This document shows positions 1-6,772 of a stretch of DNA of 17,922 bases, in pieces; position 1 is the stretch's first letter; the number at the start of each line of letters is the position of its first letter. The notes below the pieces were generated by a model, which saw only the letters and a program-made list of their open reading frames with translations, ran no database searches and had not been told where the DNA came from. The stretch spans positions 1 to 17,922 of the forward strand of contig JBDSLU010000059.1 of NCBI GenBank assembly GCA_039916225.1. The letters are read 5' to 3'. The position numbers and the translations under genes were made by a program. Source of the DNA: JBDSLU01 sp039916225 (lineage in GTDB: Bacteria; Acidobacteriota; Vicinamibacteria; Vicinamibacterales; Vicinamibacteraceae).

Positions 1-549
1 GCGTGTCCGCTGACCATCGATCACGCCTCGGTCGTCGATCGGCTGCAGACGATCACCGTGTCGGAGAGCGACGAAGGCACCGCCATCGGCGTCGCCATCA
101 CCGGCGCCCTCGGCCGCCTGCAGACGGCGCGCGCGCCGCGCGGCGCGATCGTGGTGGTCACCGATGGCGCCAGCAACACCGGCAGCCCGCTGCCCGAGGA
201 CGCGGCGCGCCTGGCGGCCCGGCAAGGCATGACGGTGATGACCGTCGGCGTCGGCCGCGAAGGGCTGGTGCCGTTCCCGACCGAGTTGGGGGTCGTCGAG
301 ATTCCGCGCGGCATCGACGAGCCGGCGTTGCGCCGCGTGGCCGACGCCGGTGGCGGCACGTTCGTCCGCGCCAGGGATCGGCAGGCAGCGGCGTCGATCG
401 CCGCCGCCCTCGATCGCATCGAGCCGGCCGAGCGCGTCGTCACCAGCCGCAAGACCGCGCCCATCGGCGCCTGGCTGGGGGCGGCGGCGTCGATCGCGCT
501 GCTCCTGGAGCTGGCCATCTCACGGTTGTTCCTGAGGGATCTGCTGTGA
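1..549 (+). CDS. BatA-like VWA-domain membrane protein, 3' part only
   Basis: The 5' end lies outside the window; 182 residues remain in an open frame from base 1 to the TGA at 547-549. The visible part is the second half of a von Willebrand factor A domain. It opens with CPLTIDH, which resembles the region after the first MIDAS loop in BatA/BatB proteins. It continues with the MIDAS threonine in DGTAIG and the MIDAS aspartate in VVTDGASN. The DxSxS loop would be upstream of the window. The C-terminus is one hydrophobic segment (about the last 30 residues), as expected of an inner-membrane protein with its VWA domain outside the cytoplasm. The last bases overlap the next VWA gene by 4 bp (GTGA), so the two are translationally coupled. 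The BatA assignment rests on this pairing. The Bat family was named for aerotolerance, but its molecular role is not settled. Confidence 0.85.
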   Translation, partial: ACPLTIDHASVVDRLQTITVSESDEGTAIGVAITGALGRLQTARAPRGAIVVVTDGASNTGSPLPEDAARLAARQGMTVMTVGVGREGLVPFPTELGVVEIPRGIDEPALRRVADAGGGTFVRARDRQAAASIAAALDRIEPAERVVTSRKTAPIGAWLGAAASIALLLELAISRLFLRDLL

Positions 550-2090
550 GTCCGCAGGCGCTCGTCGACGCCGCCGGCGGTGGACTGTGGGCCGGTTTGG
601 CCGCCATGCTGATCGTCGGCGTCGTGGCCGGCTGGCGCGAATGGAGCCGCGACAGCGCCCGCCGGGCCTGGCACGGCCCGTCGGTCGTGGTGCCGCGGGC
701 ACGGCTCCGCGGCCTGGTGCGGGTCATCCTGCTGGCGGCGGCGGCCGGCACCGCGACCGCCTCGGTGATCGGCCTCACCGGCTCGGGCAGCGACACGCCG
801 CAGGTCATCGCCCCAGAATCGATCCTGATCGCTCTCGACATCTCGCGCAGCATGGACGCCACCGACGTGACGCCGAGCCGCCAGGCGGCGGCGCGCGCCT
901 GGCTGGCGCGGCTGGTCGAGCGCGCCTCGCCGCAGGCGGTGGGGCTGGTGCTCTTCGCCGGCGAGCCGCTGCTCACCTGTCCGCTGACGTCGGACCTCGG
1001 CGCGCTGCGCCTGGCCCTCGACGAAGCCGGCTCGACGCAGATGGCGATCCCGGGCGGCTCGGTGCTCGGACCGGCGATCGCCCGCAGCGTGTTCGCGTTC
1101 GGCGAGCGGCGGACGCGACGCACGCTGATCGTCGTCAGCGACGGCGAGGACACTGGCTCCGGCGTCGCCGAGGCTGCGGCGGCCGCCAAGCAGGCGGGCG
1201 TCGTGGTGCACACCGTCGGTGTCGGCACAGCGCAGGGCATCGCGATGCCGGTGCGCCGGCCGCCCGTCGGCGAGCCGACGCCGCCGAACGCCGAGACGCG
1301 CGTCACCAAGCGGGAAGAAAAGGGGTTGCGCGATCTGGCCGCCGCAACGGGCGGCCTCTACGTCGACGGCCTCGACGATGGGTCGTTGAGGTTGCTCGCC
1401 GGACGCCTGCGCGCGCCGGGTGCCCCCGAGCGGCCGGCCCAGACGATCTGGTGGACAGCGCTGCTGCTCACCGCCTTCGGCTGCCTCGCCCTCGAACGCC
1501 TGTGGCCGGAGCGTCGGACGCGCGTGGTCGCCGCCACTGTCGCCTCGCTCCTCGTCCTGCTCGTACCGGCGGCCGCCGGCGCTGCCGACGGCTGGGACGC
1601 CATCCGCGAAGGCAACGCCGCCCTCGATCGCGGCCGCACGCGCGAGGCGATCGAGGCGTATCGCCGGGCGGCGCAGGACACCGACGCCGCGGCGATCGCC
1701 TGGTTCAACGTCGGCGTCGCCTTGGCGAAGCAGGACGATCCGAAGAACGCGGCGATGGCCTTCGCCCGATCCGCCGCGTTCTACAAGACCGATCCCGAGC
1801 GCGCCCGCGCCCACTACAACCGCGGCATCATGCTCGAGCGCACCGAGGAGCTCGAGGAGAGTGCCCGGTCGTTCATCGCCGCGCTGCGGCACGATCCGGC
1901 CAACGACGACGCGCGCGTCAACCTGGCGATCATTCGCGCCCGCCTCGAGCGCGAACGCTCGAAAGAACCACCGCCGCCGTCGCCGCAGGACGATCTCGAG
2001 AAGGCGATGCAGCAGGTCCCGCAGCAGTCCTACGCCTTCAACAAGGGCAAGAAGCAGCAGCGCCCGGTCACCGCCGGCTCGGACTGGTAG
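546..2090 (+). CDS. BatB-BatC-like fusion: VWA domain plus TPR domain, membrane protein
   Basis: 514 residues starting at the GTG that overlaps the stop codon of the preceding VWA gene; the open frame runs further upstream, but that part is a shadow of the neighbour. Order of parts: a hydrophobic segment near residues 14-30, a second near 58-78, then a VWA domain with the MIDAS loop DISRS (Asp98, Ser100, Ser102) and the second loop VVSDGED (Asp199). The usual MIDAS threonine position reads GGSVLGPAI, so a serine probably replaces it. A hydrophobic segment at about 300-316 and another near 327-345 follow. Then come TPR-like helical repeats (about 345-455) and a charged Pro/Gln/Lys-rich tail ending in a Trp. 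BatB and BatC are separate in many genomes; here they form one polypeptide. It probably forms a periplasmic complex with the upstream protein through VWA and TPR contacts. Confidence 0.9.
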   Translation: MSPQALVDAAGGGLWAGLAAMLIVGVVAGWREWSRDSARRAWHGPSVVVPRARLRGLVRVILLAAAAGTATASVIGLTGSGSDTPQVIAPESILIALDISRSMDATDVTPSRQAAARAWLARLVERASPQAVGLVLFAGEPLLTCPLTSDLGALRLALDEAGSTQMAIPGGSVLGPAIARSVFAFGERRTRRTLIVVSDGEDTGSGVAEAAAAAKQAGVVVHTVGVGTAQGIAMPVRRPPVGEPTPPNAETRVTKREEKGLRDLAAATGGLYVDGLDDGSLRLLAGRLRAPGAPERPAQTIWWTALLLTAFGCLALERLWPERRTRVVAATVASLLVLLVPAAAGAADGWDAIREGNAALDRGRTREAIEAYRRAAQDTDAAAIAWFNVGVALAKQDDPKNAAMAFARSAAFYKTDPERARAHYNRGIMLERTEELEESARSFIAALRHDPANDDARVNLAIIRARLERERSKEPPPPSPQDDLEKAMQQVPQQSYAFNKGKKQQRPVTAGSDW

Positions 2091-2095
2091 ACGGA

Positions 2096-2115
2096 GCTCG
2101 AACCCGACCTCGAGC
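2096..2115. terminator. Possible bidirectional terminator hairpin between convergent genes
   Basis: GCTCGA (2096-2101) and TCGAGC (2110-2115) form a 6-bp stem with an 8-nt loop. It lies within the 53-bp gap between the BatB-BatC gene (+) and the VOC gene (-). No T-run follows on either strand, so its role as a terminator is inferred from position only. Confidence 0.25.
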
Positions 2116-2143
2116 GGCGCCGCATCAGGCCGTCTGACCCGAT

Positions 2144-2599
2144 CTAGACGCCATCGAAGGCCCGCTGCAGCGCTGCGGCGTCGATCTTCGCCATCCCCAT
2201 CATCGCCTGCATCGCCCGGCCGGCCTTGGTGCGGTCCGAATCGCCGAGGAGCCGCGGCAGGGCGTTCGGGATGATCTGCCAGGACAGGCCGAAGCGATCC
2301 TTGAGCCAGCCGCACTGCGAGGGCGTGCCGCCGTTGGCGAGGAGCTTGTCCCACAGCGTGTCGACGTCCTGCTGCGTCTCGCACGAGACGAAGAAGGACA
2401 CCGCCTCGTTGAAGGTGAAATGCGGGCCGGCGTTCAGGCCCATGAACCGCTGCTCTTCCAGCTCCCAGGTGACCGACATCACCTGATCGCCGTTGCGATG
2501 GACGGCGACCACCTTCGACCGCGGGAAGATCGAGGTGTAGAACTGCATGGCCTCTTCGGCCTGGGTGTCGAACCAGAGGAACGGCGTGATGGACAGCAT
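2144..2599 (-). CDS. VOC-superfamily protein, PhnB / '3-demethylubiquinone-9 3-methyltransferase' fold
   Basis: 151 residues with an ATG start (CAT at 2597-2599). The sequence starts with ITPFLWFDTQAEEAMQFYTSIFP, the usual opening of PhnB-like VOC proteins. The family hallmarks GLNAGPHFTFNEAVSFFVSC and WLKDRFGLSWQIIP also occur, and the length is typical. VOC proteins are built from beta-alpha-beta-beta-beta modules and bind a metal or small ligand. This subgroup is often annotated as a methyltransferase through homology transfer, but most members have no proven activity. It stands alone, convergent with the Bat genes and divergent from the 2756 operon. The Shine-Dalgarno is weak (GAGG about 8 nt upstream). 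No specific substrate can be inferred. Confidence 0.92.
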   Translation of the reverse strand: MLSITPFLWFDTQAEEAMQFYTSIFPRSKVVAVHRNGDQVMSVTWELEEQRFMGLNAGPHFTFNEAVSFFVSCETQQDVDTLWDKLLANGGTPSQCGWLKDRFGLSWQIIPNALPRLLGDSDRTKAGRAMQAMMGMAKIDAAALQRAFDGV

Positions 2600-2755
2600 C
2601 GGATGGCCTCGTCGCGGCGGGTGCAGGGAGGAGGATGCCTCACCCGACCGCCGCCTTCAGGGAGTAGTCGGGGCCGCCCGCCGGTTCTCGACATCGCCCG
2701 GCCGGAAAAATGAAATAAGGTTAGCTCCGCCCCCGGCAGCGCCTCGATTTCACCA
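2600..2755. promoter_or_regulatory. Divergent intergenic region with an AT-rich core, probable back-to-back promoters
   Basis: This 156-bp gap separates divergent genes (VOC on -, glycolipid-binding on +). A stretch at about 2704-2725 is conspicuously AT-rich for this genome. It contains plausible -10-like hexamers on both strands (for example TTAGCT at 2721-2726 on +, and TTATTT read on -). No convincing -35 partner is visible, so exact promoter positions are uncertain. Confidence 0.35.
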
Positions 2756-3316
2756 ATGACCGTCGCCTCGATTCTCTGGAACCGGCTCGACACCCCCGGC
2801 CACGACGCCTGTCGTCTCATCGAGAAACACGGCGGCTGGGAGCTCGAAGGCACCGCCGTCTTCGCCAAGGGCGGCACGCCGGCTCGCCTCGACTACAGCG
2901 TCGCGTGTGACGCGTCGTGGCGGACCCGCTGGGGGCGCGTCCGCGGCTGGATCGGCGCCCGGGCCCTCGACCTCTACATTGCCCGGACCTCGCCCGGTGC
3001 CTGGACGCTGAACGGCGACGAGGTGCTGCCGTCGATGGACTGCGTCGACCTCGACCTCGGCTTCACGCCGGCCACCAACCTCATCGCGCTGCGCCGGCTC
3101 GATCTGCCGGTCGGCCAGCGGGCGACGACCTTCACTGCCTGGCTCGACGACGGCGCCAACAAGCTGGAAGTGCTGGAGCAGATCTACCGCCGCCAGAACG
3201 GCGGCGCCTACGCCTACGAGTCGCCACGCTTCAAGTACAACGGCGTGCTCGAGGTCGACGCCATCGGCTTCGTTCGACGGTATCCCCACCTCTGGGAAGC
3301 CGTCACCGAGGAGTAG
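2756..3316 (+). CDS. Putative glycolipid-binding domain protein (DUF1089 / PF06475 type)
   Basis: 186 residues with an ATG start and TAG stop. The protein resembles the 'putative glycolipid-binding' family: an N-terminal ILWNRLDTPGHDACRLI, a middle block of charged beta strands (DYSVACDASWRTRWGRVRGW), and the C-terminal block FKYNGVLEVDAIGFVRRYP, which is strongly family-like. There is no signal peptide or membrane segment, so it should be cytoplasmic. The family name comes from structural resemblance and no enzymatic reaction is established. It is the first gene of a tight unit: the GNAT gene starts 2 bp after its stop, and a DUF695 gene follows. The shared transcript does not reveal a common pathway. 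Confidence 0.85.
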   Translation: MTVASILWNRLDTPGHDACRLIEKHGGWELEGTAVFAKGGTPARLDYSVACDASWRTRWGRVRGWIGARALDLYIARTSPGAWTLNGDEVLPSMDCVDLDLGFTPATNLIALRRLDLPVGQRATTFTAWLDDGANKLEVLEQIYRRQNGGAYAYESPRFKYNGVLEVDAIGFVRRYPHLWEAVTEE

Positions 3317-3318
3317 CC

Positions 3319-3846
3319 GTGGCTTTCGACACGCAGCCGACGTTGCAGGGCGATCGCCTCGAACTGCGGCCGCTGACCGCGGACGACTGGCAGGCGCTCT
3401 ATGCCGTCGCCTCCGACTCGCTGATCTGGGAGCAGCATCCGGACCGCAATCGCCACGAGCTGGACGTCTTCCGCGCCTTCTTCGACGAGGCGCTGGCTTC
3501 GGGCGGCACTCTGGTGGTCGTCGACCGCGCCAACGGCCTGGTCATCGGATCGTCGCGCTTCCACGGCTACGATGAAGCGGCGTCCCGCGTGGAGATCGGC
3601 TGGACGTTCCTGTCCCGGCTCTACTGGGGCGGCATCTACAACGGCGAGCTGAAGCGGCTCATGCTGGCGCACGCCTTCGGTTCCGTCGAGGCGGTCATCT
3701 TCGTGGTCGGGCCGCGCAACCTTCGCTCGCAGAAGGCGCTGGCCAAGCTCGGCGCCGTGAAGACCGGCGACACCGCGCCGGGCAGCGGCGGCGCCAGCGA
3801 CGTCTTCCGCCTCACCAAGGCGGCGTTCGAGAAGGGCAAAGGCTGA
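3319..3846 (+). CDS. GNAT-family N-acetyltransferase (RimJ/RimL-like)
   Basis: 175 residues from a GTG start placed 2 bp after the previous stop. The frame is open further upstream, but that part overlaps the preceding gene. The opening LQGDRLELRPLTADDWQALYAVAS is the classic first strand and helix of RimJ/RimL-like GNAT proteins. The later VEIGWTFLSRLYWGGIYNGELKRLMLAHAF and NLRSQKALAKLGAVKTG correspond to the acetyl-CoA binding strand-helix and the final helix with the conserved Asn/Ser-x-x-Ala. The protein is predicted to transfer an acetyl group from acetyl-CoA to an amine. The acceptor (protein N-terminus or small molecule) cannot be told from sequence. It lies in an operon with its two neighbours (2-bp and 5-bp gaps). 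Confidence 0.9.
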   Translation: MAFDTQPTLQGDRLELRPLTADDWQALYAVASDSLIWEQHPDRNRHELDVFRAFFDEALASGGTLVVVDRANGLVIGSSRFHGYDEAASRVEIGWTFLSRLYWGGIYNGELKRLMLAHAFGSVEAVIFVVGPRNLRSQKALAKLGAVKTGDTAPGSGGASDVFRLTKAAFEKGKG

Positions 3847-3851
3847 ACGCG

Positions 3852-4346
3852 ATGGGCATCTTCCCCGACGACACGTGGACCGTCGGCACCGCCGACCAGG
3901 ACGGCCAGCCGCTCATCATCCGGGTCCGCGGCCACATGCCCGACGCCGCGCAGCGGCAGGCCCACGCGCAGCTCGTCGTCGTGGGCTGGCCTTACGACGG
4001 CACCGAGACCGGTGTGCCGACACGCGACGAGACCGCGGCGATGCAGGATTTCGAGAACGCGGTCGAGGCCGGCATCGAGCAGGGCGGAACCGGCACGCAG
4101 GTCGCGTCCATCACCGGCGCCGGCCACAAGGAGTGGCGTTACTACGCCGCCGATGCCGAGGTGTTCGTGGCCGCGCTCAACGCCAGCCTCGACGGCCACC
4201 CAACCTACCCGCTCGAGATCGAGATGTTCGACGACTCCGAGTGGCAGGGCCTGCAGCAGCTTCTCGACGGCCTCGACGAAGACGGTGAGGCCGAAGACGG
4301 CGAGGATGATCCCGAGGCCGAGGAGACGAGCGGCGGCGACGCGTGA
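3852..4346 (+). CDS. DUF695-like protein
   Basis: 164 residues with an ATG start 5 bp after the GNAT stop. It shows the DUF695 pattern: an N-terminal strand GQPLLI-like stretch (here GQPLIIRVRGHM), then LVVVGWPYDGTETGVPTRDE, an amphipathic helix (MQDFENAVEAGIE), and VASITGAGHKEWRYYAADAEVFVAALNASL, where family members carry a conserved W-R-Y/F-Y motif. The C-terminal 30 residues are extremely acidic (runs of D, E and G) and probably disordered. There is no signal peptide. The family function is unknown; some members sit next to a DUF1851 or immunity-like domain. This is the last gene of the three-gene unit and is followed by a strong hairpin. Confidence 0.82.
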   Translation: MGIFPDDTWTVGTADQDGQPLIIRVRGHMPDAAQRQAHAQLVVVGWPYDGTETGVPTRDETAAMQDFENAVEAGIEQGGTGTQVASITGAGHKEWRYYAADAEVFVAALNASLDGHPTYPLEIEMFDDSEWQGLQQLLDGLDEDGEAEDGEDDPEAEETSGGDA

Positions 4347-4388
4347 GGGCGCGCTGACGGCTGGCGAAGAGCCGAGGCCCGAACAGAC

Positions 4389-4424
4389 AAAGGGCCGGAG
4401 CGGCTTTCGCCACCCCGGCCCCTT
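4389..4424. terminator. Hairpin terminator between convergent DUF695 and OmpA genes
   Basis: GGGCCGG (4392-4398) pairs with CCGGCCC (4415-4421). An inner GGC/GCC stem (4402-4404 with 4409-4411) closes a TTTC loop. Flanking AA and TT pair outside one mismatch. Read on the minus strand, the stem is followed by CCCTTTGTCTGTTC, a modest T-rich tail. It probably ends transcripts from both sides. Confidence 0.6.
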
Positions 4425-4444
4425 GCCTGACAGTTGGGATGTTT

Positions 4445-4500
4445 CGACTCGCCCACCAGACGCCATCCGCACGGCGGATGGCTTGTCCGGTGGCCGCTCG
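4445..4500. repeat. Long imperfect palindrome, hairpin of about 56 nt
   Basis: The core is a perfect 9-bp stem, GCCATCCGC (4462-4470) with GCGGATGGC (4474-4482), around a 3-nt loop ACG. Outside it, CCACC (4453-4457) pairs with GGTGG (4489-4493), GAC (4459-4461) with GTC (4485-4487), and CGA (4445-4447) with TCG (4498-4500), with small mismatches. It lies in the 277-bp gap downstream of both convergent genes and next to the terminator hairpin. The rest of the gap to 4623 is GC-rich and shows no supported gene. It could be a second terminator, a REP-type repeat or a protein-binding palindrome. Confidence 0.55.
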
Positions 4501-4623
4501 CTCACGACGCCTACGCCTTCGGCTCGGCGTTCGTGCTCGACCCGTTGGGGAGTCCCGGGCCGCGGCGCTCGCCACGGCACGGTCGTGCCAGACCAGCCGC
4601 CCCCGAGGGCGACCGGACTTCAG

Positions 4624-5346
4624 CTAGTTGGAACCCGTGCGAGCGGTCGTCGCTTCGGCCGCGGCGGCCTCCGGCGACAGAATCTTCACTTCGACGCGAC
4701 GGTTGCGGGCGCGGCCCGCACGCGTGCCGTTCGAATCGACCGGCTTGGTCTCGCCGTAGCTGATGACGCTGATCTTGTGGAGCGGCACGTGGTGCTGCTC
4801 ATACAGATAACGCTTCACCGCTTCGGCGCGCTCGAGACCGATCAGTTCGTTGGTCATCGCGGCGCCCGTCGAGTCCGTGTGGCCTTCGATCTCGAAGAAC
4901 ACGGCCTTCGGGTCGGCGGCCACGCCGGCCACCAGCTTGTCGAGCTGCGCCTTCGCTTCGTCCGGCAGCGCCGCCTTGGCGAACTTGAAACCACCCGACG
5001 CCTCGTTCAGCACCAAGCCGTAGACCAGCTTGCGGCTGTTGGCTTCGAACGTCGTCAGCTTGCCGTCGACGTCCTTGGCCGCCTGGGCCGCACCCTGGGC
5101 CGACTGACCGGCCGCGGTGGCCTTCTGATCGACCTGGCCAACACGCTGATCGTACTTGGTGTCGACCTCGGTGATCTTGGTCTCATTGGCCTTGATGCGC
5201 GTCTCGTTCTCTTCGACGCGCGAGGTCAGCGTGGTGACCTTCTCGTTGACCGAGCCGACCTCCGTCCGCACGAACTTCTTCGTAGCGCACCCGGTCGTTC
5301 CCGCCGCGAGCGCCACCACCGGAACCAACATCAACAGCTTCTTCAT
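4624..5346 (-). CDS. OmpA-family peptidoglycan-binding outer-membrane (lipo)protein with coiled-coil stalk
   Basis: 240 residues with an ATG start (CAT at 5344-5346). A strong Shine-Dalgarno GAGGAGGG (5355-5362, minus strand) lies 8 nt upstream. Residues 1-19 are a signal peptide ending GTTG-Cys20. This is lipobox-like, though Thr at -3 is unusual, so lipidation is likely but not certain. Residues about 28-110 are rich in heptad-like E/K/T/V/A and Gln/Ala, giving a coiled-coil stalk similar to Lpp/OmpA-linker proteins. The C-terminal OmpA domain carries FEIEGHTDSTG, NELIGLERAEAVKRYL and SYGETKPVDSN, then GRARNRRVEVKIL. These include the conserved Asp and Arg that hold diaminopimelate in peptidoglycan. 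It lies 46 bp downstream of the secreted VWA gene and may be co-transcribed with it. Its role is probably to tether the envelope to the cell wall. Confidence 0.95.
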   Translation of the reverse strand: MKKLLMLVPVVALAAGTTGCATKKFVRTEVGSVNEKVTTLTSRVEENETRIKANETKITEVDTKYDQRVGQVDQKATAAGQSAQGAAQAAKDVDGKLTTFEANSRKLVYGLVLNEASGGFKFAKAALPDEAKAQLDKLVAGVAADPKAVFFEIEGHTDSTGAAMTNELIGLERAEAVKRYLYEQHHVPLHKISVISYGETKPVDSNGTRAGRARNRRVEVKILSPEAAAAEATTARTGSN

Positions 5347-5392
5347 GACTACGACCCTCCTCGGCCCTGAGGCCGACGGCTATGCCCGGCGT

Positions 5393-6352
5393 TTAGCCCT
5401 GGCGAGACTGACTGAAATAACCGCTTCGGGCGCGCACGGTCAGCTCGCGGCGCCTCGTTCTTACGTCCAACTCGTACCACCCCGGCTCCCTGGCCGCCTC
5501 GAAGGCGATCAGGTACTGATGACGGAGCTCGGTGATCAGGTCGCGGGCCGCCTGGCTGGCGTGCGCCGGTGTGCTGACCATGAACAAGGTGCCTCCCGTC
5601 CAGTACGAGAGGTTCGAAAGATGCGTCGCCACCGGCGACGATTCGGCGCCGACCACCGCGTGGTCCTGGCCCGGGTGATCGAGCGGCGACAGCACGGCGA
5701 TCACATACACCGGCACGTCGATCGCACTGGCCATGCCCGACACCTGCGCCGGCGTCAGCTTGCTGCTGGTGTCGATCCCGTCCGTGATGACGATCACCGC
5801 GCGGCGCGGTGACGGGCGATCGCCGAGCGCGGCGGCCGTCTTGTTGATCGCATCGTAGAGCGACGTCTGCCCGATGGCGGTGAGGTTGTTCACCGCGACC
5901 TTCACCTTGTTCAGGTCGGTGGTGAAGTCGACTTCCTTGCGCAGTTCGGAGTCGAACGAGAACAGCCCGACTTCGTCCTGCGCCGGGTTGACCCAGCTCA
6001 GGATCTGCTCGACAGCGCGCTGGCCGGCCTGCATCTGGGTCGCGCCGCGCATGCTGCCGCTGACGTCGAACAGGATGCCCAGGCTGATCGGGCCCTGGTC
6101 GCTGGCCTTGAACTGGACGATCTGACGAAGCCGGCCGCGCTCGTAGATCTGAAAATCTTCCTGGCCGAGGTTGTTGACCGGCCGGCCGCGTGAGTCGCGG
6201 ACCACGGCCGTGACCGACACGACGTCGATCGCGGCTCGGAACGAAGGGGTTTGCGCCACGGCGACCGTCAGCGTCGCTGGCTGGAGCGCCATCGCGGCGG
6301 TCATCGTCGCCACTGTGCACATCCGCGCAAACCGTGTGTCACGTCGTCTCAC
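5393..6352 (-). CDS. Secreted VWA-domain protein, VWFA-related acidobacterial type (TIGR03436-like)
   Basis: 319 residues. The start is GTG (CAC at 6350-6352 on +), chosen because GGGAGG lies 4-5 nt upstream; an internal ATG 10 codons later is an alternative. Residues 1-34 form a signal peptide ending AVA-Q. A beta-rich segment with VVRDSRGRPVNNLGQEDFQIYE follows, the characteristic pre-VWA block of this family. The VWA domain has a complete MIDAS: DVSGS (Asp96, Ser98, Ser100), Thr163 in GQTSLYDAI and Asp191 in ITDGIDT. The C-terminus, ELTVRARSGYFSQ, matches the family's usual RSGYF ending. It is exported and probably binds a partner through Mg-dependent contacts. Many paralogues of this family occur in acidobacterial genomes; the biological role is unknown. 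It is upstream of, and co-directional with, the OmpA gene. Confidence 0.93.
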   Translation of the reverse strand: MRRRDTRFARMCTVATMTAAMALQPATLTVAVAQTPSFRAAIDVVSVTAVVRDSRGRPVNNLGQEDFQIYERGRLRQIVQFKASDQGPISLGILFDVSGSMRGATQMQAGQRAVEQILSWVNPAQDEVGLFSFDSELRKEVDFTTDLNKVKVAVNNLTAIGQTSLYDAINKTAAALGDRPSPRRAVIVITDGIDTSSKLTPAQVSGMASAIDVPVYVIAVLSPLDHPGQDHAVVGAESSPVATHLSNLSYWTGGTLFMVSTPAHASQAARDLITELRHQYLIAFEAAREPGWYELDVRTRRRELTVRARSGYFSQSRQG

Positions 6353-6772
6353 GGGGCCTCCCTACTTCAACGATCCTGCCAATTGCCACAACTCACGGGT
6401 TTCAGGCCACTTATCGGTTTAGGGGTAAAATACTGCAGGGCTTAGGGGTCCCTCAGGCACCCAAAATGGTGAAAGGAATACCCGGATCTGGGTCCGACTA
6501 TGTAAAAAGGTTCTATTCTAGCTCTGCACTAAGCTCAAAACACCTGTCGAGCTGGCTGGAAAGGAGAGCGCAGACGTAGCTGTCCAGCTTATGGAAGCAG
6601 CCAGACGGGAACCGCTGGACCACACCCTGTCTGGGGCGTCGCTGGCCCGACCGCTAGGGGTGGGGCTCCGCGGCATCGACACCGCCGCAGAAAAAGAAGC
6701 GAAGGGTATGCGGAACCTGCCGCTGAGCTGTGTTGTCGAATTGGTCACCGGCGACGAGAGTAGAATTTCCAG
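6353..6772. promoter_or_regulatory. 420-bp non-coding divergent region, AT-richer than surroundings
   Basis: This gap separates the secreted VWA gene (-) from the aminotransferase (+). About 6400-6550 is clearly less GC-rich than the rest of the window. It holds a direct repeat TTAGGGGT (6419-6426 and 6442-6449, 23-bp period), A-rich runs, and -10-like hexamers such as TATTCT near 6512-6520. A single open frame from 6591 has no Shine-Dalgarno and reads into the aminotransferase in another frame, so I do not call it a gene. Promoters for both flanking genes should lie here; a small RNA is possible but unsupported. Confidence 0.4.
6761..6766 (+). promoter_or_regulatory. -10-like hexamer TAGAAT just before the aminotransferase start
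   Basis: TAGAAT ends 6 nt before the ATG at 6773, which would place the transcription start at or next to the A of the start codon. No Shine-Dalgarno is present between it and the ATG, and no clear -35 is seen at a 16-18 bp spacing. This is consistent with a leaderless mRNA. Confidence 0.45.

Noticed and set aside
21..2384. Very long open frame on the minus strand opposite the Bat genes (also 6518-8653 and 12121-14133 on minus)
   Set aside because: These lie antisense to well-supported genes. Their translations are low-complexity Arg/Ala/Gly/Asp-rich with no recognisable motifs, the usual result of GC-rich third positions leaving few stops.
3636..4580. Minus-strand open frame antisense to the GNAT and DUF695 genes and running through the hairpin region
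   Set aside because: It is a shadow of two genes with clear family matches, and it has no recognisable domain of its own.
6353..6385. Sigma-54-like -24/-12 element on the minus strand before the secreted VWA gene (TTGGCAGG, 4 nt, TTGAA)
   Set aside because: The -12 GC is replaced by GA, and the implied transcript start would fall inside the Shine-Dalgarno sequence. Chance similarity is more likely.
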